A model generated the notes under the pieces. That model did not search any database. It was not told where the DNA came from and worked only from the letters and a program-made list of their open reading frames with translations. A stretch of 64,000 nt of DNA from Eopsaltria australis. Lineage: Eukaryota > Chordata > Aves > Passeriformes > Petroicidae. The position numbers and the translations under genes are program-made. Below, piece by piece: positions 47,764-60,880 of the stretch; within the stretch, counting starts at the first letter, position 1; the number at the start of each line of letters is the position of its first letter. The stretch is taken from positions 496,001 to 560,000 of the forward strand of contig JAVTVJ010000050.1 of the NCBI GenBank assembly GCA_034509425.1, written 5' to 3'.

Positions 47764-50700
47764 TGATTTAGATTTCAGTATTGAGCCCTGCTCTAGATTT
47801 GCCCAAAGTTTGAAGGGAAGGATGGTGTTCCATCACTGAGTAGTGCATCATCAAAGAGAGCAGAAAATGAAAAAAGGGCAGAAAATGAAAACCTATTGGG
47901 AACAGACTGGAGCTACAGGAAGCTTTTTGGAAAAGAGCATTTCCCCCTTTGGTTTCTTTGGGCCTGGTGTAAGATCAGCACTCCCAGAGCAGCAGATCTG
48001 TTTCAGTGGCTGAGGAGAGATTTCCCCACATCACAAGTGGGCACACAAACATGCACACACAGCAACAGCTGCTCTGGAGAAAGCAGAAATGCCAGAAACA
48101 AATCAGGATAACAAAGAACACCTCCTCAGAAGATTCCTCCTGGCCTGGTGACCATGTCTGTCTGGCAGAATACAAGCTCTTCTCATTAACAACTCCTTTT
48201 CTAGGTGGACCAGGCCAGGGTAAAGCTGCTGACAGCTCAGCTCTCTTTTCATTTTGGGAGCAAAAGGCACCTTGCATCTTCACCAAATGCAGCCAGTGGA
48301 TCTTGCAAGCAGCAAGATCTATTGTGAATTTTAGCCTGTAAGGACATCTCCCTTAGGATATTGTCAGGTGCCAGTGCAGCTCCATGACAGCAACTCTGGA
48401 GGTGGAGTGGCTTTTGCAGCCATGATGAGCAAACAGTGGCAGCCCAAGAGCTTGTGGTATTGATTTTTGTGATAAATCTGCCTTTGTGCTCTGTGCTTCA
48501 CCCTGACAAAGACGTCTGCCAGCTCTTGCCAAGTCTGGATACTGATTTTTCTGGAAGCAGCCACCTCAGATGAACATCACTGCCAAACCACAATTAGCCA
48601 GAGGCACTGTCAGGTTCTCAGCAGCTTTCTCTCAAAAGGGAGCATGTCAAAAGGAAACTGGCCAAAGAGGTAATCTCCACAACCATGGAAAAACGCCCCC
48701 AGGAAGAGAAGTTCCCTGGTTTCCTCTCCAAGAACATTGCTGAAGTAGCACCATGATCTTATTTCCACTCACAATAAGCCCCTGCAGGCCTTTCTCCCAG
48801 ATAAGCCATTACATGATCCTGCTTTGCTTCCACCCTCACTGATGGCTGTCATGCCCAAGGAAACCAAAGGGGAGGATGCTGCTTTCAAACAACATTTCCA
48901 GAGCTGCAGTCTGTGCCAGAGCTGTGCCATGGAGCTCCTGGGACAGAAAACGAGCCCCTGCATTTATGCACATCTTGGTGACTCAAAGCATTCCACACCT
49001 GCACTATGAAAATGAACTTTGCTTGTTATATCAGCTTCTGTGGGCTGGTGGATGACTATTCCCATTTCCTGTTCTTGGGTTCCACTGATGAACATTAGGT
49101 ACTGTGGAGGGCAGAAGGAAAAGCAAATGCAAATAAAGGAAGAGCTTTGTATACATCCCCAAAAGAGCAGACAGAAAAGGTCAGATAACACATATTAAAA
49201 ACAAATAGCTGGAAAAATAAACAGGATGCCTTGAAAATGAACCAGATGAGTCAAAAGGGACAGGAGAAATCTAAAAAGAAAAAAAAAAAAAGGTAATGAA
49301 AGGGAATGTAGGAGAACAGGGCTAAAGCAAGATTGTTCCAACAGGAAACTCAGCTCCAGCAAAAAGCAGTAACACACCTCTACAGAGGAAAAAACAGTTG
49401 TACAGAAATAATATAAGAAAAACAAATAAGGCCATAAATTCACTCAGAGGTCCAAGGTTCCTTAGAGGAGCGGTGCAGAAACATTCTGTAAACCAAGGAT
49501 GCTGTTTCCACAAATCCTGATCCAGGGCTGGGGAATTGGGGAGTTCTGTTTCTCACCATTCCTGTTTGTCTCCTCCACGTCCCAAGCCATCTGCATTGCC
49601 ATATTTGCTTGACAAGGTGTGTATATACAGCAACCTCTCTGGGTCACTGAATACAAGGCAGAGCTGGTTTCCCATGAAACCTTTTACAAGGACTAGAAGA
49701 TTTTGAAGAAATGTGACAGCTTGAGTAAAAACATTGCTCTGTGTCAGATATGGAGATATCTGAAGAAGCTGCAATCCCAAAGCTGAAATAACACTCCATG
49801 GGACTAAACCTCCCATTGTCCTGTCCCTGGTAAAACACAGAGCCTGCTCTCTGCTCTGGGGGCTGCATCCACTGACCTGCCTCAGGAAATTTTAAAAGGC
49901 CTTGCTGTCATTTCCTATCAGAAAATAAATACACTTCAAGACCTCAGAATCTTTTGCTAAACAGAATGGTTGTTTTCCCAGTCCAAGAGCAATACTCTCC
50001 TCTCTGCTAAATTCTGTCCTGCTTTGGAACCCCACGGCTTGTTCTCTGGATGTTGACTTTAAACCAGCTTTCATGGGCAGCTGCAGTAAATAAAGCCCTC
50101 AGCTGGTTTCCCATTGCACAGGGGGTGGCAGGGACAGGTCAGGTCCCACTCTGCAGAGATGCTGCTCCAGCAGAGCCAGGGCTGCTGTGAACCCCTCAGA
50201 TCTCAGCTGAGCTGCCACACCAGGTCCTGACAATTCCATATGCCTGAGATGGATTCCTTCCCTAAATCCATGACACACATTAGCCAGGGCAGCAGAGGAG
50301 AGTGTGATGGGGTGAAGAGGCACTGGGACAGGAGGAAGGCATCCCCAACGCTGCTATAAACCAAAAATGATGCAGTAAAGCCAGAGAAGGGAGCCTGCAT
50401 TATCAACATAAAGCTGGAGTTTAATAAGTTAAACCTGAGCCTAACCATTATATGGTCATGCTGGAAATCATCCTGAAATGTATTTTAATGTTAACATCCA
50501 TATTGTTTGCATGCCTTTAACATAAAAGTATCGTTCAGCTAGGGTTTTATGGTGGAATTGTTACTTTCTGATAGTTTTATTTAGTTTATTGGCAGGCTGC
50601 AAAACTGTCGAATCTTTCAAGGAAAAAAAGTTACGAGATTATGAAAAATCTCCATGCCTTTCAAAATGTGTTTTATAAATGAACAAAAGGCAAAAATGCA

Positions 50701-52990
50701 ATATACCTAAGTAAAAATAGAAGATTAATGCTGGATGAAAGGCAATAATTTTGCTCCACGTTGCACAAAGACTCACACAGATTTTGGACATGAAGTTACT
50801 GAGCTCATCCTTTTCTGCAAGCACCTGTTTTGTGGGGCAGTACCCAACAGGAAGATCCAGTTGTGAGAATCCCTGACCTAACAATCTAACAAGAAGCTGA
50901 GTTGAGGGATTTAAGCATTTAATATGAAGAAACATCTATGATCAAGCTGAGGTAATAATTTTTAAGTGACCTAAACTAGATGTTGCCCGTATTTGATACA
51001 TGATGAAGTGACACACAACAGAAATAGAAACATATTAACCCCAAAAATCTAATCAAAATTATATATTGCTTTCAGGGAGAAGTGGATTTAAGGGCTCACA
51101 ATGAGCAGGAGAATGGAACAACAGAAATACACTGCTCTTTTCCTTTCCTCTAAACTCACATGGAGCAAGTTGAAAAACAGAACAGTCACAGCACACCAGG
51201 AACCAATGGTCTGAATCATGCTCTGAAATAATTCTGGAAAATGCCCCAGTCCAGACCAGTTAGCCTAAAAGGAGCAAATCTCTACTGACTTCAAGTAGTT
51301 CTCAAACAAGTTATTTGAATTAGCTGAGATATCATTTATAAAGTGTCTGTCTTCATGCTATAAAAGCATCACCATTTCAAAATTCAGACAAGAATTGGAG
51401 ACGTGAGCTCTGCAACTTTCTTTCCAATCTGCTTTGCTTGTGGTCTTGGGGACTAACCCACATAAATATGAATATAATTAGATATTTAGAAATAGCAAAG
51501 AGAGTTCATTTGTCACAGAAATCTACAAAGAACAAGAAAGGGGTTTATAATCCAGTTTTGGATTTTAAATTGGATTCTTCATTGTCTGAAGTCTGTTAGT
51601 CATTATTCCCTGGGTGCAGTGCTTGAATTGACGTCTGCAGGGTTTGTGTATGTATATGCCTCTAAGAAAACATTCTGAATAGTGAGATTCCCCAGGGAGT
51701 GCTGACACAAATAAAGGACACAACATATTTTATCTATTAGAAACACTTCAGGCTTTTAAGTAGTGCCAAAACCCACAATTAAATCAATATTAGGCCCATA
51801 AGAAGAGATGATTCAGAAAAAGTTCTTCCCAGTAATGCACAGGTGGATATTTGCATAGTGGGAACAAGCCAAATGGAAATTATTTTAACTCTGAACATGC
51901 AGAATGTTTCCTAGGACTGACAATGATCCTGAGCTATCTTATTCCAAAATTAGGAGCCCAGTTCCAGAAACTCTCAGGTGAAAGTAACTGTTTCCAAAAT
52001 TGAAGTGTTTATAATAGAGAAAAATGTAGTGAAATCATGTTCTGGTCTTGTGTGTTCTAGATGTTATTCACAAAACAGATCCACAAACAGCTCAGCTCCA
52101 GAGAAATCAGGAATCCAGCAAGAGTACCTTGAGAAATCCACCGTTTTTTTTTTACACAGAAGTTCCTTTCCAACCACCTTTTCCCCTTTTTGTCTAATTT
52201 CCACGTTTCACCTTTCAGCTTTTCAATTTGTCTTGAGTTTTGATCAGTTTTGCAACAATTTTCTTCTTCATTCTGGCCATGAAGGTGCCCTGAAGACTGA
52301 GTTTAGTATTCCAGGAAAAAAGTACCTGAGTGCTCTCTGTGCCCATGGTAAGACACCTTTGGGACAGCATTTGGCATTCCATGGAAAAATTATGTAATCT
52401 CAGTGATTTCTGAGGAAGGGAAAATGAAGAAAGGATCTGGTCATTATTATTTGAAGTATAGCATTAACTACTTTAGTCAACACTGTCCCAACTCCCCTTC
52501 CCAGCTTGAGCTGTTGCAAATGTCCTCAGCTCTCTGCAGCCAGGCTTGCCAGTGCTAAAAGGCAACTGTGCTCATTCTTTTGTTCAAAGAACAACAGATG
52601 TCACCAATAATCTCATATCTCTGCATCAGCTCCAGAAAACAAGTGCATTTATTTTTTTCCTGCACTTGCAGTGATACATGCACATGGGCAGGGACTGGGG
52701 AAAAGCATTCTGCAAATTTTACTGATTTAGACAAACCCTGCTCCTTGCAAAGAACCGAAGGAAATTGCATGAGCGTAAAGACATTATGGAAGGAGCTGCT
52801 GAACAAATTCCTGTCTGTAACCAGGACAAGGCACAGATGAGTCCTGGCTTTGTTCTGAGAACAATTTGCATCATTGCTGGCCCTGCAGTCGCGTGTGTCC
52901 CTGGGTACAGACGTCTGCACGCGTCCCTTATCTGTGACTTGTTCTTCCAGTGCTCTGACACAGAAATCTCCAATGTGCTGGAAGGCTCCT
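47764..52990. other. Unique noncoding sequence
   Basis: No transposon or gene is recognised. An A run of about 13 lies at 49279-49291. A segment at 52219-52347 has splice-like boundaries and one open frame (see findings). Overlapping frames around 49195-49868 (minus) arise from T-rich antisense sequence. Confidence 0.55.
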
Positions 52991-53089
52991 GCAGTGCCAA
53001 CGAGCCTTGCTTTGCATCCACATTTTCCCATCTGCCTAGCTGCAATTCAGCCTTATCCATTTGCTCCCACTCATGGAAAAAAACACCAC

Positions 53090-53153
53090 CCAATTGTTTC
53101 CTGGTTTTGCTGTGGAAGTGCAGAGCCCCAGGTACGACCTGCAGCTATAAAAG
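53090..53153 (+). promoter_or_regulatory. Candidate RNA polymerase II promoter (CCAAT, TATA)
   Basis: CCAAT at 53090-53094 is followed 51 bases later by TATAAAAG at 53146-53153, a near-ideal TATA box. For a start site about 30 bases past the TATA box (near 53178), CCAAT would sit at about -85, which is the classic spacing. A donor-like GTGAGG lies at 53197-53202 and an AATAAA at 53461-53466. No LTR is recognisable, and no coding sequence that I know follows. The motifs are short and could coincide by chance. Confidence 0.35.
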
Positions 53154-53460
53154 CACAGCCAGCAGAGACCACACCAGGCAGGGGAGAACAGCTGATGTGA
53201 GGAGAAATCTCACTGTGGACCTTGATCCTTCCCCTTCCATGGAACAGAAGAGACACACAGAAATTAAACAAGTCTTGTTTTGACCTCCACAATGGTATTT
53301 AACGTGCCTGTTCACTGAGACTGTTTGTGTTTGTTCCTCAAACTGTTTTTAATCAGTATTTAGTTTGGAAATGTTTGCACAGAAGACATCTGGAAGACCG
53401 AGGAGGGCCAGTCCAGGGGTCTGTGCATGTCATGGCACTTGTCTATGGATTGGTCTATCA

Positions 53461-53466
53461 AATAAA
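53461..53466 (+). terminator. Candidate polyadenylation hexamer
   Basis: AATAAAGTTGTGAAATTG resembles the end of a vertebrate mRNA: a canonical hexamer followed by G/T-rich sequence. It lies about 310 bases downstream of the candidate TATA box, on the same strand. On its own it is weak evidence. Confidence 0.3.
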
Positions 53467-56389
53467 GTTGTGAAATTGTAGTTTATGTTCCATTAAAAAG
53501 AGGTGGGGATAATTAAAAGCAAAGCAACACAAGAACAAACAGTGGAGACAGATGTTTTCCAGATTTCCTTGACAAATTAACGGAATATTAAAAGCCCTAT
53601 AACCTCCTTCACATCACTGGTTATTTGCAAATATTTCACAAAGGCCAAGTTCCCCAGCATCCTGAGAAAACCAGGGTCTGTAAACATGAAATCACTATTA
53701 GAGAAGGTGAAACATCTACAGTCAACTCATAGCCCCAAGGAGACTCAGAGAAGGCAAAAACACCTGCCAGAAACCCCATCTTCACTACATTTACTTTTCA
53801 TCTTGTCCCAGCATTCCTTATGCACCAAACTCCAAAATTAAATGGATATTATGGGCACACAAATATTTTACCAATTTAAAAATAAATTTGAAAGCAACCC
53901 TTTCATTTCTGTATCCTCCAAATGTAAAACAGCTTCTTGTTTCTGTGCATCTGAATTATTAATAAGATTAGGGGTTAGACTCCATGGGTTTCATTAATTA
54001 AATCAGCTTTAAATATAAATATACAAATAATAACGTTCTTGTCATCCATTTGGCATCCTTAAAGGAGAGACAGACATGATTGCCTTGGAAAATTTACCTT
54101 CTCCTTGCTTTAATTTAAAGTATTTCTTTGTATGGCAAATAGAGATTACAGTGGGAGAAAGGTTTAGAGGCTGCAGGTAGAAGTCCAAACTGCCAGATTT
54201 AGCTGAACAAGTTTATTTTAACATTCCTCTCCCTGTTCTGTATTTTCAGCTGGGTCTGCTGGAAAATCTGGTGTTCAGACTCCACTGGCATCCAGATCCC
54301 ACTTTGACTCAGTTGTGATCTTTACCATTCCCTCCTGTCTTGCTGCAAATGTTTCTGAATGGTAATAAAAATGTAGACAGATTGAAGGACTGGAGTAATG
54401 CAAAGGATACATGCAGAGAACAGAGAAAAGTTCAGAGTGAAAGAGATGCCACCATATTCTAAGACACCTCAGAATGAAGAGCTCTATGTAAAGGAGTTTT
54501 GCCATCAGTCTCTGTACCACTCTCCCACTAATCCCAATGGAGATGCAAAAGTGTGCCATGAAAACACGGCTTTGGGAATCATTCCCAGCCTTGGAACACA
54601 GCACAAAGCAGCACAAAGCATAGCAGTTTCAAATTAAGGCGCCAAATCAGGAAAATATTCTTAATAGAAAAGAGAGAGAGAAAAACAGAAAAATCCCCCA
54701 ATGAATGAGGCATCATCACTGCACAAACCAGAGAAGGGACACACACAGAAATGATGTCAATAATCCACAAATGCAGAGTTCCAGACCAGCCTGGTCCAAT
54801 CTACCTGCTGCCCTTCACTCTTGGACATTAAATTCTAACATACAGGCACACACATGTACCACACCAAACAACCCATCCAAAACAGTTCTGGGGGCTTTGT
54901 GCTAAAATGACAGAGACCTTTGAAAACCAAATGGAATCACATGGATGTGTAAGGCCAAGTAGCAGTAAAGACAAGCTGGGTGCCTCAAAGGAATCAGTGG
55001 TGTGGGACATATGAAGAGATGATGAAAGGCAGGACGGACAATTAAGGCTGATTTGTAACATGTGACAGCCATAAATGGCTCTGCATTGGGGCTAATCTAA
55101 AGCAGCAATGAAAAGAGATGACACAGAAGATAGGCAGGAATGTGAGCAGTGCATGAAAAGCCATGGATCACATGGAGCCCAGCCTGTGCTGGGATGAGGA
55201 ATCACTCAAAATGCAGGGAAATAGGAAATAGGATACATATACTAGAAATGCAGTTCTGTTTCCTTTGGGGGTCTTGTTTATTTGTTTATTTGTTTTGCAT
55301 TTGAGAACAAATGGGGCTGCAAAAGGAGATTATGTGACTGTGGTTTGGACCTCATTCCAAACACAAATCAGCCACAAAATGAGTATAAACAAAACCTGCA
55401 CATTCATGAATCAGATTCTACGATGTTTCTTTGCCAACAGCAGGAGGAGCTTTTATTTAATTGACCTTCTCCTTCTCAGTATCTCCTTCTCTTCCTCAGC
55501 ATCTTGGGGCACCTTTTCTCTCCAACATTGCCAAAAAGCAGGGAACCCTGCATCACCAGATAGGAATCCTAGAATCACTCTAGGGAACCTTGCAGTGCTG
55601 TTTTGCACTTGCAGGGCTTGCTGCCTCACAGCCCTACAAGATCTGCCAGGTCAAGTTCATTCACCATTCTGTCACATGGAAATCTAAACCTCCCCATCAA
55701 TGTATCACAGAGGTAATGCTTTAGGAATGTGCTGCCACAAGGGCACTGTGAGTATCAAGGTACTGCATTTCTCATTTCCCATAAGTACTAATTTTGGAGT
55801 GTGAAACAGCCTTTAAATATCCCTGTATTGCAGGAACACGTGTGCATGGACAGGTAGATGAGATGTTTATTAGCAAGGAGATTTCTGCACAAAGCCAACG
55901 TATTTTCCCTGAATGTCATCCATGCCTGGCACTGCCAGCAGTGCCACTGAAAATTCCAGACAAAGACCAGACTCTGCTCTACTGTTTATAGGCACTAGAA
56001 AAGAAGAATTAATCTTCTGATTGGGACTGGTGGAGAAATTTTGCTTCATTCTTTGTTAGGCTTCTTTTCCACTTAGAAATGATCTGGAAAAGTGCAGTGG
56101 ATATAGGCAAGGGAGTGCCTGTGTTTACATTTGTAGCTGTTCTTGGGCACATACAGCAATAAATTACTCAAATTTAAAGAGTGGCCTTCTGACAACTTCA
56201 GAATCATGATTTAGCTCTACAAAGGAAACATATGAACATGATGCTTCCCATGGTAAATCAGCCAAAACTTCATCTCTTTTTGCATGAGGATCCTGCCTGA
56301 CATAGCTATGCACAGATCCTTATATGGCTTGAGAATGAAGAGGAATTTCAGTCTCTATTTTTAGCTGTGCCATAGTTGTACCTTTTAGC

Positions 56390-56414
56390 TTTTTTTTTTT
56401 TTTTTTTTTTTTTT
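56390..56414. repeat. Poly(T) run of 25
   Basis: The longest homopolymer in the window. It might be the poly(A) tail of a minus-strand retroposition event, but no recognisable source sequence lies to its right. Confidence 0.9.
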
Positions 56415-57255
56415 AATTTTGCAGTCATGTCAGCTCAGCTCCTCTCAGTGAGGACCTTTCCTCAAGGATCTCAAACATCATCTGACTAAACCTTCCAGGG
56501 AAGCATTTTTCTGGGAGAGAGGAGAAATATTAGACAAGGTCTACAGAAGAGTAAAGGAAGGTCATAGAGAACCAGTGCTCATGGACACAGGCAGGCTTTA
56601 GGTTTGCTTGGAGCCAGGGTGCATTTGCTTTAAACCCAGCATTAGTATAGGCTGAAATCCAGGATTTGTATCTTCCCAAAAGACACACAGCTCATTTGCT
56701 AATACAAATAATTTTATAATTCTTCCTCATATTATTTGGAATCTGCACTAAATACACAGATGAAGACAAAATTATCCAAGGGAAGGTGAAGAAGCAGCAG
56801 AATATGCAGAGGAAAGAGGTTTTTTCATACTGTCCTGTTTCCTTTTTTCAACCCTCTTTAGTAATTTTAAAAATAGCCCCAAACAGGCCACAAGCTATTG
56901 CAGCACCTTATTATGCCACCTTAGAAACACATTTCCAGAACAAAATCTACCTTGCAAGTAATTTTTTGTTTTGGCATTGGGAGAAGGAAAAGATCTGTTC
57001 AATATTAAACCTCCAGGCATGGAGTCATTCAAGAGGAAACCTTCAGAGAACCCTGTATTCCACCTCACCATAAATGCTTAATTCTTACTGGTGAATAGTC
57101 TCCCTTGGATGCTTTCTCACAGCTTTCTCACTACAATGAAAAACAGACGCTCATGAATTTACAGTGACACCCAAGATGTCTCTATACTAATCAGTGAGAA
57201 ATACTTCCAAATACACATTTGGTATAAATTTAATAATACAAATATTGTTAGATTT

Positions 57256-57273
57256 AAAAAAAAAAAAAAAAAA
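57256..57273. repeat. Poly(A) run of 18
   Basis: An uninterrupted run of A's without a recognisable retroposed body upstream. Confidence 0.9.
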
Positions 57274-60200
57274 GATGCCTATAAAAATACTGAATTACAT
57301 TTTTGAGTGAGTCACAGTTTATATCTGAGTATACAGTCTGGGGTGACTCGAGGGTCCCTTCTTTTCACAAGTGCTCAGCTTCTATTTTCTGAAAATCAGG
57401 CCTGGATGTGCTGTGGGGAAATGAGCATTCACAGATGGAGGCATCCCAAAGCAACAGGAACTTCTGAACATGCTGGGCACTGCACAGTCCATGCAGTGAC
57501 AGCCCTGATCAGACTGATTGCTCCCCAAAGTAAAAGGAAGAGCTAATGCTGCTCCTCAGCCCAGGATCTCCTGGACTGCACAGGTTTGTGCACAGCACAC
57601 ATTGGGGTGCAAGCACTGAGAGTGCACAAGCAGAAGTTTTGTGTGCAAATTAATCCCTGGCCAAGCCACTTTGCTCCTTTTTCCACAGTCTCTGCTCATA
57701 AGCAAAGAACGTCTCAGTGGAAGTGATGGAGAATCCCCACCTGGGTATCTCATTCTGGTATGAAGATCTCTGACAGAACACAGTGTTGAAGAGTCACCCC
57801 CTCCCAGTCCTTCTCTAGGATAACTTTGGGAGTGTCTGAGCAGTCAGGATACAAACAGGACTCCATCAACACCCCCTAAACCAGTGCACAATTCTACCAG
57901 GCCTGTCTCTAAATGTGTAAATACAATCAGTTCTGGGATATTACTCAATTCCATTGACCATCCTGCTTCAGTTTCTCAGGATACTGGGCAGCCTGTGTCT
58001 GGATCCAGCCCTTAGTAAGACACCACTTCCAATTCTGAGCTCCATTTCCCAACCAAGACCTTTCTATGTCCCAGTATTGGCCTTGTTTTCTTCATTTCTT
58101 GCCTGGACCCAGGGTCACAGACCACCACTGAAACACACCCACCACTTGAAATCTGGTGTTCCATCAGACTGAGTGGAATTACCCAGCAAATAACAACAGT
58201 CTCTGTTAACCACAGCAAAAAGTGTGGCTTTCTGCACTATTCCTCCTTATTCCTGTTCCTCCTAATGTGGGATTGGTGGCTTATTCAACCTTTTATGTAA
58301 TCCAACGCTCAGTTTCTGTGTAGCCTCAGTTTAGTCTGCATTCAGCACAGCTCATTTTTCATCATTTCCTCACTGGAGATTAGGATGCTGAAGAATACAT
58401 GTCAATCAAATGACCTACTTTTTTTTAAGACAGAAACTCCTAAGGGTGAAGTGCAAAACTCCAGTTTAATTAGCAGCTTGCATAGCTCTGTGATGAGGCT
58501 CCAAGGGGATGAGGGGAAAGAGAGCCCTTGTTTCTTGCCTCTGTCTAGACAGTGGCATTGAATCTTTTCCAAAAGCCTGATCCTCAGCAGCCTCTTCACC
58601 GACGTTCAGTTGAATGAGCAGTTTGCCATGGCCCTGTCAGTGCTTCCCCTGAGACACAAGAATTATAGAAAAAGGTGTTTGCTCAACATGCTGCACAAGG
58701 CATATGGCTGAGATGCAGTTAAAGCTACAACAAACACAGAAAGCTGCTCCACAGATCAGAACTCCCTGATTTACAGCTCTACCTGCACATTTACTGCACC
58801 GAGACACACACACACACAGAGCCCCAAAACATGAAAGTAAACACCAGTGTGCTATTCCAGGTACCTTTAACAATATGGCCTTTCACCTTTAAATATTCAT
58901 AAGGCCACTGGGAAATGCCAATTTCTCTCATATGCTTGTCTGAAAGGCTCAGGCATGGCCAGTGCTTGTGTGAGATGCAGACAGCCATGGGACATGCAAA
59001 CACAGTCCCAGCGTGGAGCTGGGCTGAAGAATGCACTGCTGTTCTCTGCCATAATTAGCACAGCTGCAGCTCTTGTCACCCACATAGGTGTATTATCAGC
59101 TAATATGAAGCTAAAAGAGCCTTACTGAATAATAGAAGCAGCCAAGGATAGAAGACCCAAAGCTGTTCTTGCTGATAGCAGCGAGTTTAGAATCCCAGAT
59201 TCAAACTCTTCAGGTCTGTGTCAGGCTTTAGTTTGTATAACACAGTCTCTGATTTGATATTCTCCTCAGCTTTAAAGTCTTCATTCTTAAAATTCATGCA
59301 GGCAAAATACTTATCAATACCAGCTGAAGCTTCACTTGCACACAAAGAATAAGCCTGAGTTTGAAATATGTGATCCCTCTAGCAGTGGTGTCAGTGAATG
59401 GGTTAATTCAAGTCAATCACATCAATTTATATGTTTATTAGTTCCTGTTACCTCTTGGCTGTTGCTGGGTAGTTGAGAGGATCAAACAGAGATGCTGAGT
59501 TAGGATTTAAGATTTCTTCATGTTGCATTTATATGCACTTTATATGCACTTCCCTCACATCAGCTGCAGGTTTTAGCAGACTTCAGAGCCATACCCAAAA
59601 TATGCACCAAAGACCATAAATTAGGTAAAGAAAAATTGTATTGTTCTCGTTATCTTTGTATCACATTGATATCCAGGGATGTGGGCCTCACTTTAGGCAC
59701 AAAGCCCTAAAATACCTGGGGAGATTTACTACATGAAATACAATTAAGATGCTGCATGAAAGAAAATCTTCAGAGTTTTTCATTGATACAAGCACGCAAC
59801 ATTTAAATTGTGCAATTCAGTGGTTATTGTGTCTCTCAGGATGGGCATCAGGTCTGACACTTCAGTGACAAAATCAGCCTTTTGTGAGCCCCTATAGGCC
59901 TGACCTTCGAGAGAAAACATTCATAAGCCAAATCAGCTATTGCAGCGGCATTAGAAAATAGTTTTCCATCTTACTAATTACAAAAGGTATTGTATCCATA
60001 CCAGAGCAAACAAAAACCTCATCTGAACAGGCTGAGAATACTTATGCTGGTGCCTGCTCAGTTCCAGGGCTCTCAGCAGATGTGGAGCAGCTGTGCTTCC
60101 CTGCCTGTGCGCCAAGAACGTGACTGGAATGGTTTAACCAGAGAAACCCTACTTCCCTCCTCCATGTTCTCTCTTCCTCTTGGCACCGCCCTCTCATTCT

Positions 60201-60630
60201 TCTGCTCAATTGTTCCTTTCATCCATGAAAGCAGTGCAGTGACGAGGCTCTTTCATGTAGATCTCATTCACATTGGCAATGCCCTTCATCTCCTCACTCC
60301 CTTCCTGAGGCACAGCACAGTTGTGGCTTTTGCTCTTTCACCATTGATCTTCGGTGTGGCTCGGGCTGTCGGGAAAGGGTTTGTGGCCTGTGCTGTGGTA
60401 CACACAGAAAAGGCAGGCTGAGAATGTTTCCAGGCTCGCTGAGACTGAGAGAACCAAAAGGGATGTACCCAGACGGGTGCCTTGTTGTAAGCACAGCTGT
60501 AGGAAATCTGCTTGGGGGTATTTATTGAGTAGAGACAGCAGCTGCTAAGAAGATTTTAGCATGACCATCAATCTGTGACTGTGGTCTCTTATCACTCTGA
60601 TTCATACCTAGACTGTTCCTTGTAGAATAA

Positions 60631-60880
60631 TTCACAGAATCATTGAATGGTTTGGATTGGAAAGGACTTTAAAGCTCATCTCATCAGCAGGGACACTTTC
60701 CACTATTCCAATATTTCCACTATTGGAGGTTGCTCCAAGCCCTGGCCTTGGACACTTCCAGGGATGGGGCAGCCACAGCTTCTCTGGGCACTCTGTGCTG
60801 GTGTCTCACCACCCTCTGAGTAAAGAATGTCATCCTAACATCTAACCTAAATCTCTCCCATTTTAGTTTTAAACTGTCCC
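60631..60880 (-). mobile_element. CR1 LINE 3'-end fragment
   Basis: The best-preserved CR1 of the window. The plus strand begins TTCACAGAATCATTGAATGG, the inverse of the CR1 terminal octamer repeat. It continues TTTGGATTGGAAAGGACTTT, AAGCTCATCTCATCAGCAGG, CCTTGGACACTTCCAGGGAT, GGGGCAGCCACAGCTTCTCT and AATCTCTCCCATTTTAGTTT. The element lies on the minus strand with its 3' terminus at 60631 and is 5'-truncated. It has a copy-specific 17-base tandem duplication at 60697-60724, where TTTCCACTATT occurs twice. Confidence 0.92.

Larger units (their letters stand above)
53154..60630. other. Unique noncoding sequence with homopolymers
   Basis: No gene or interspersed repeat is recognised. Contents: an AATAAA hexamer at 53461-53466 in a 3'-UTR-like context, a 25-base T run at 56390-56414, an 18-base A run at 57256-57273, a short (CA)n at 58805-58818, and a two-copy 11-base direct repeat (TTATATGCACT) at 59529-59550. 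Open frames are short. Confidence 0.55.

Noticed and set aside
52765..53283. 172-codon plus-strand open frame as a gene
   Set aside because: It spans the candidate TATA box and has no known family motif. Three overlapping frames on both strands are equally open.
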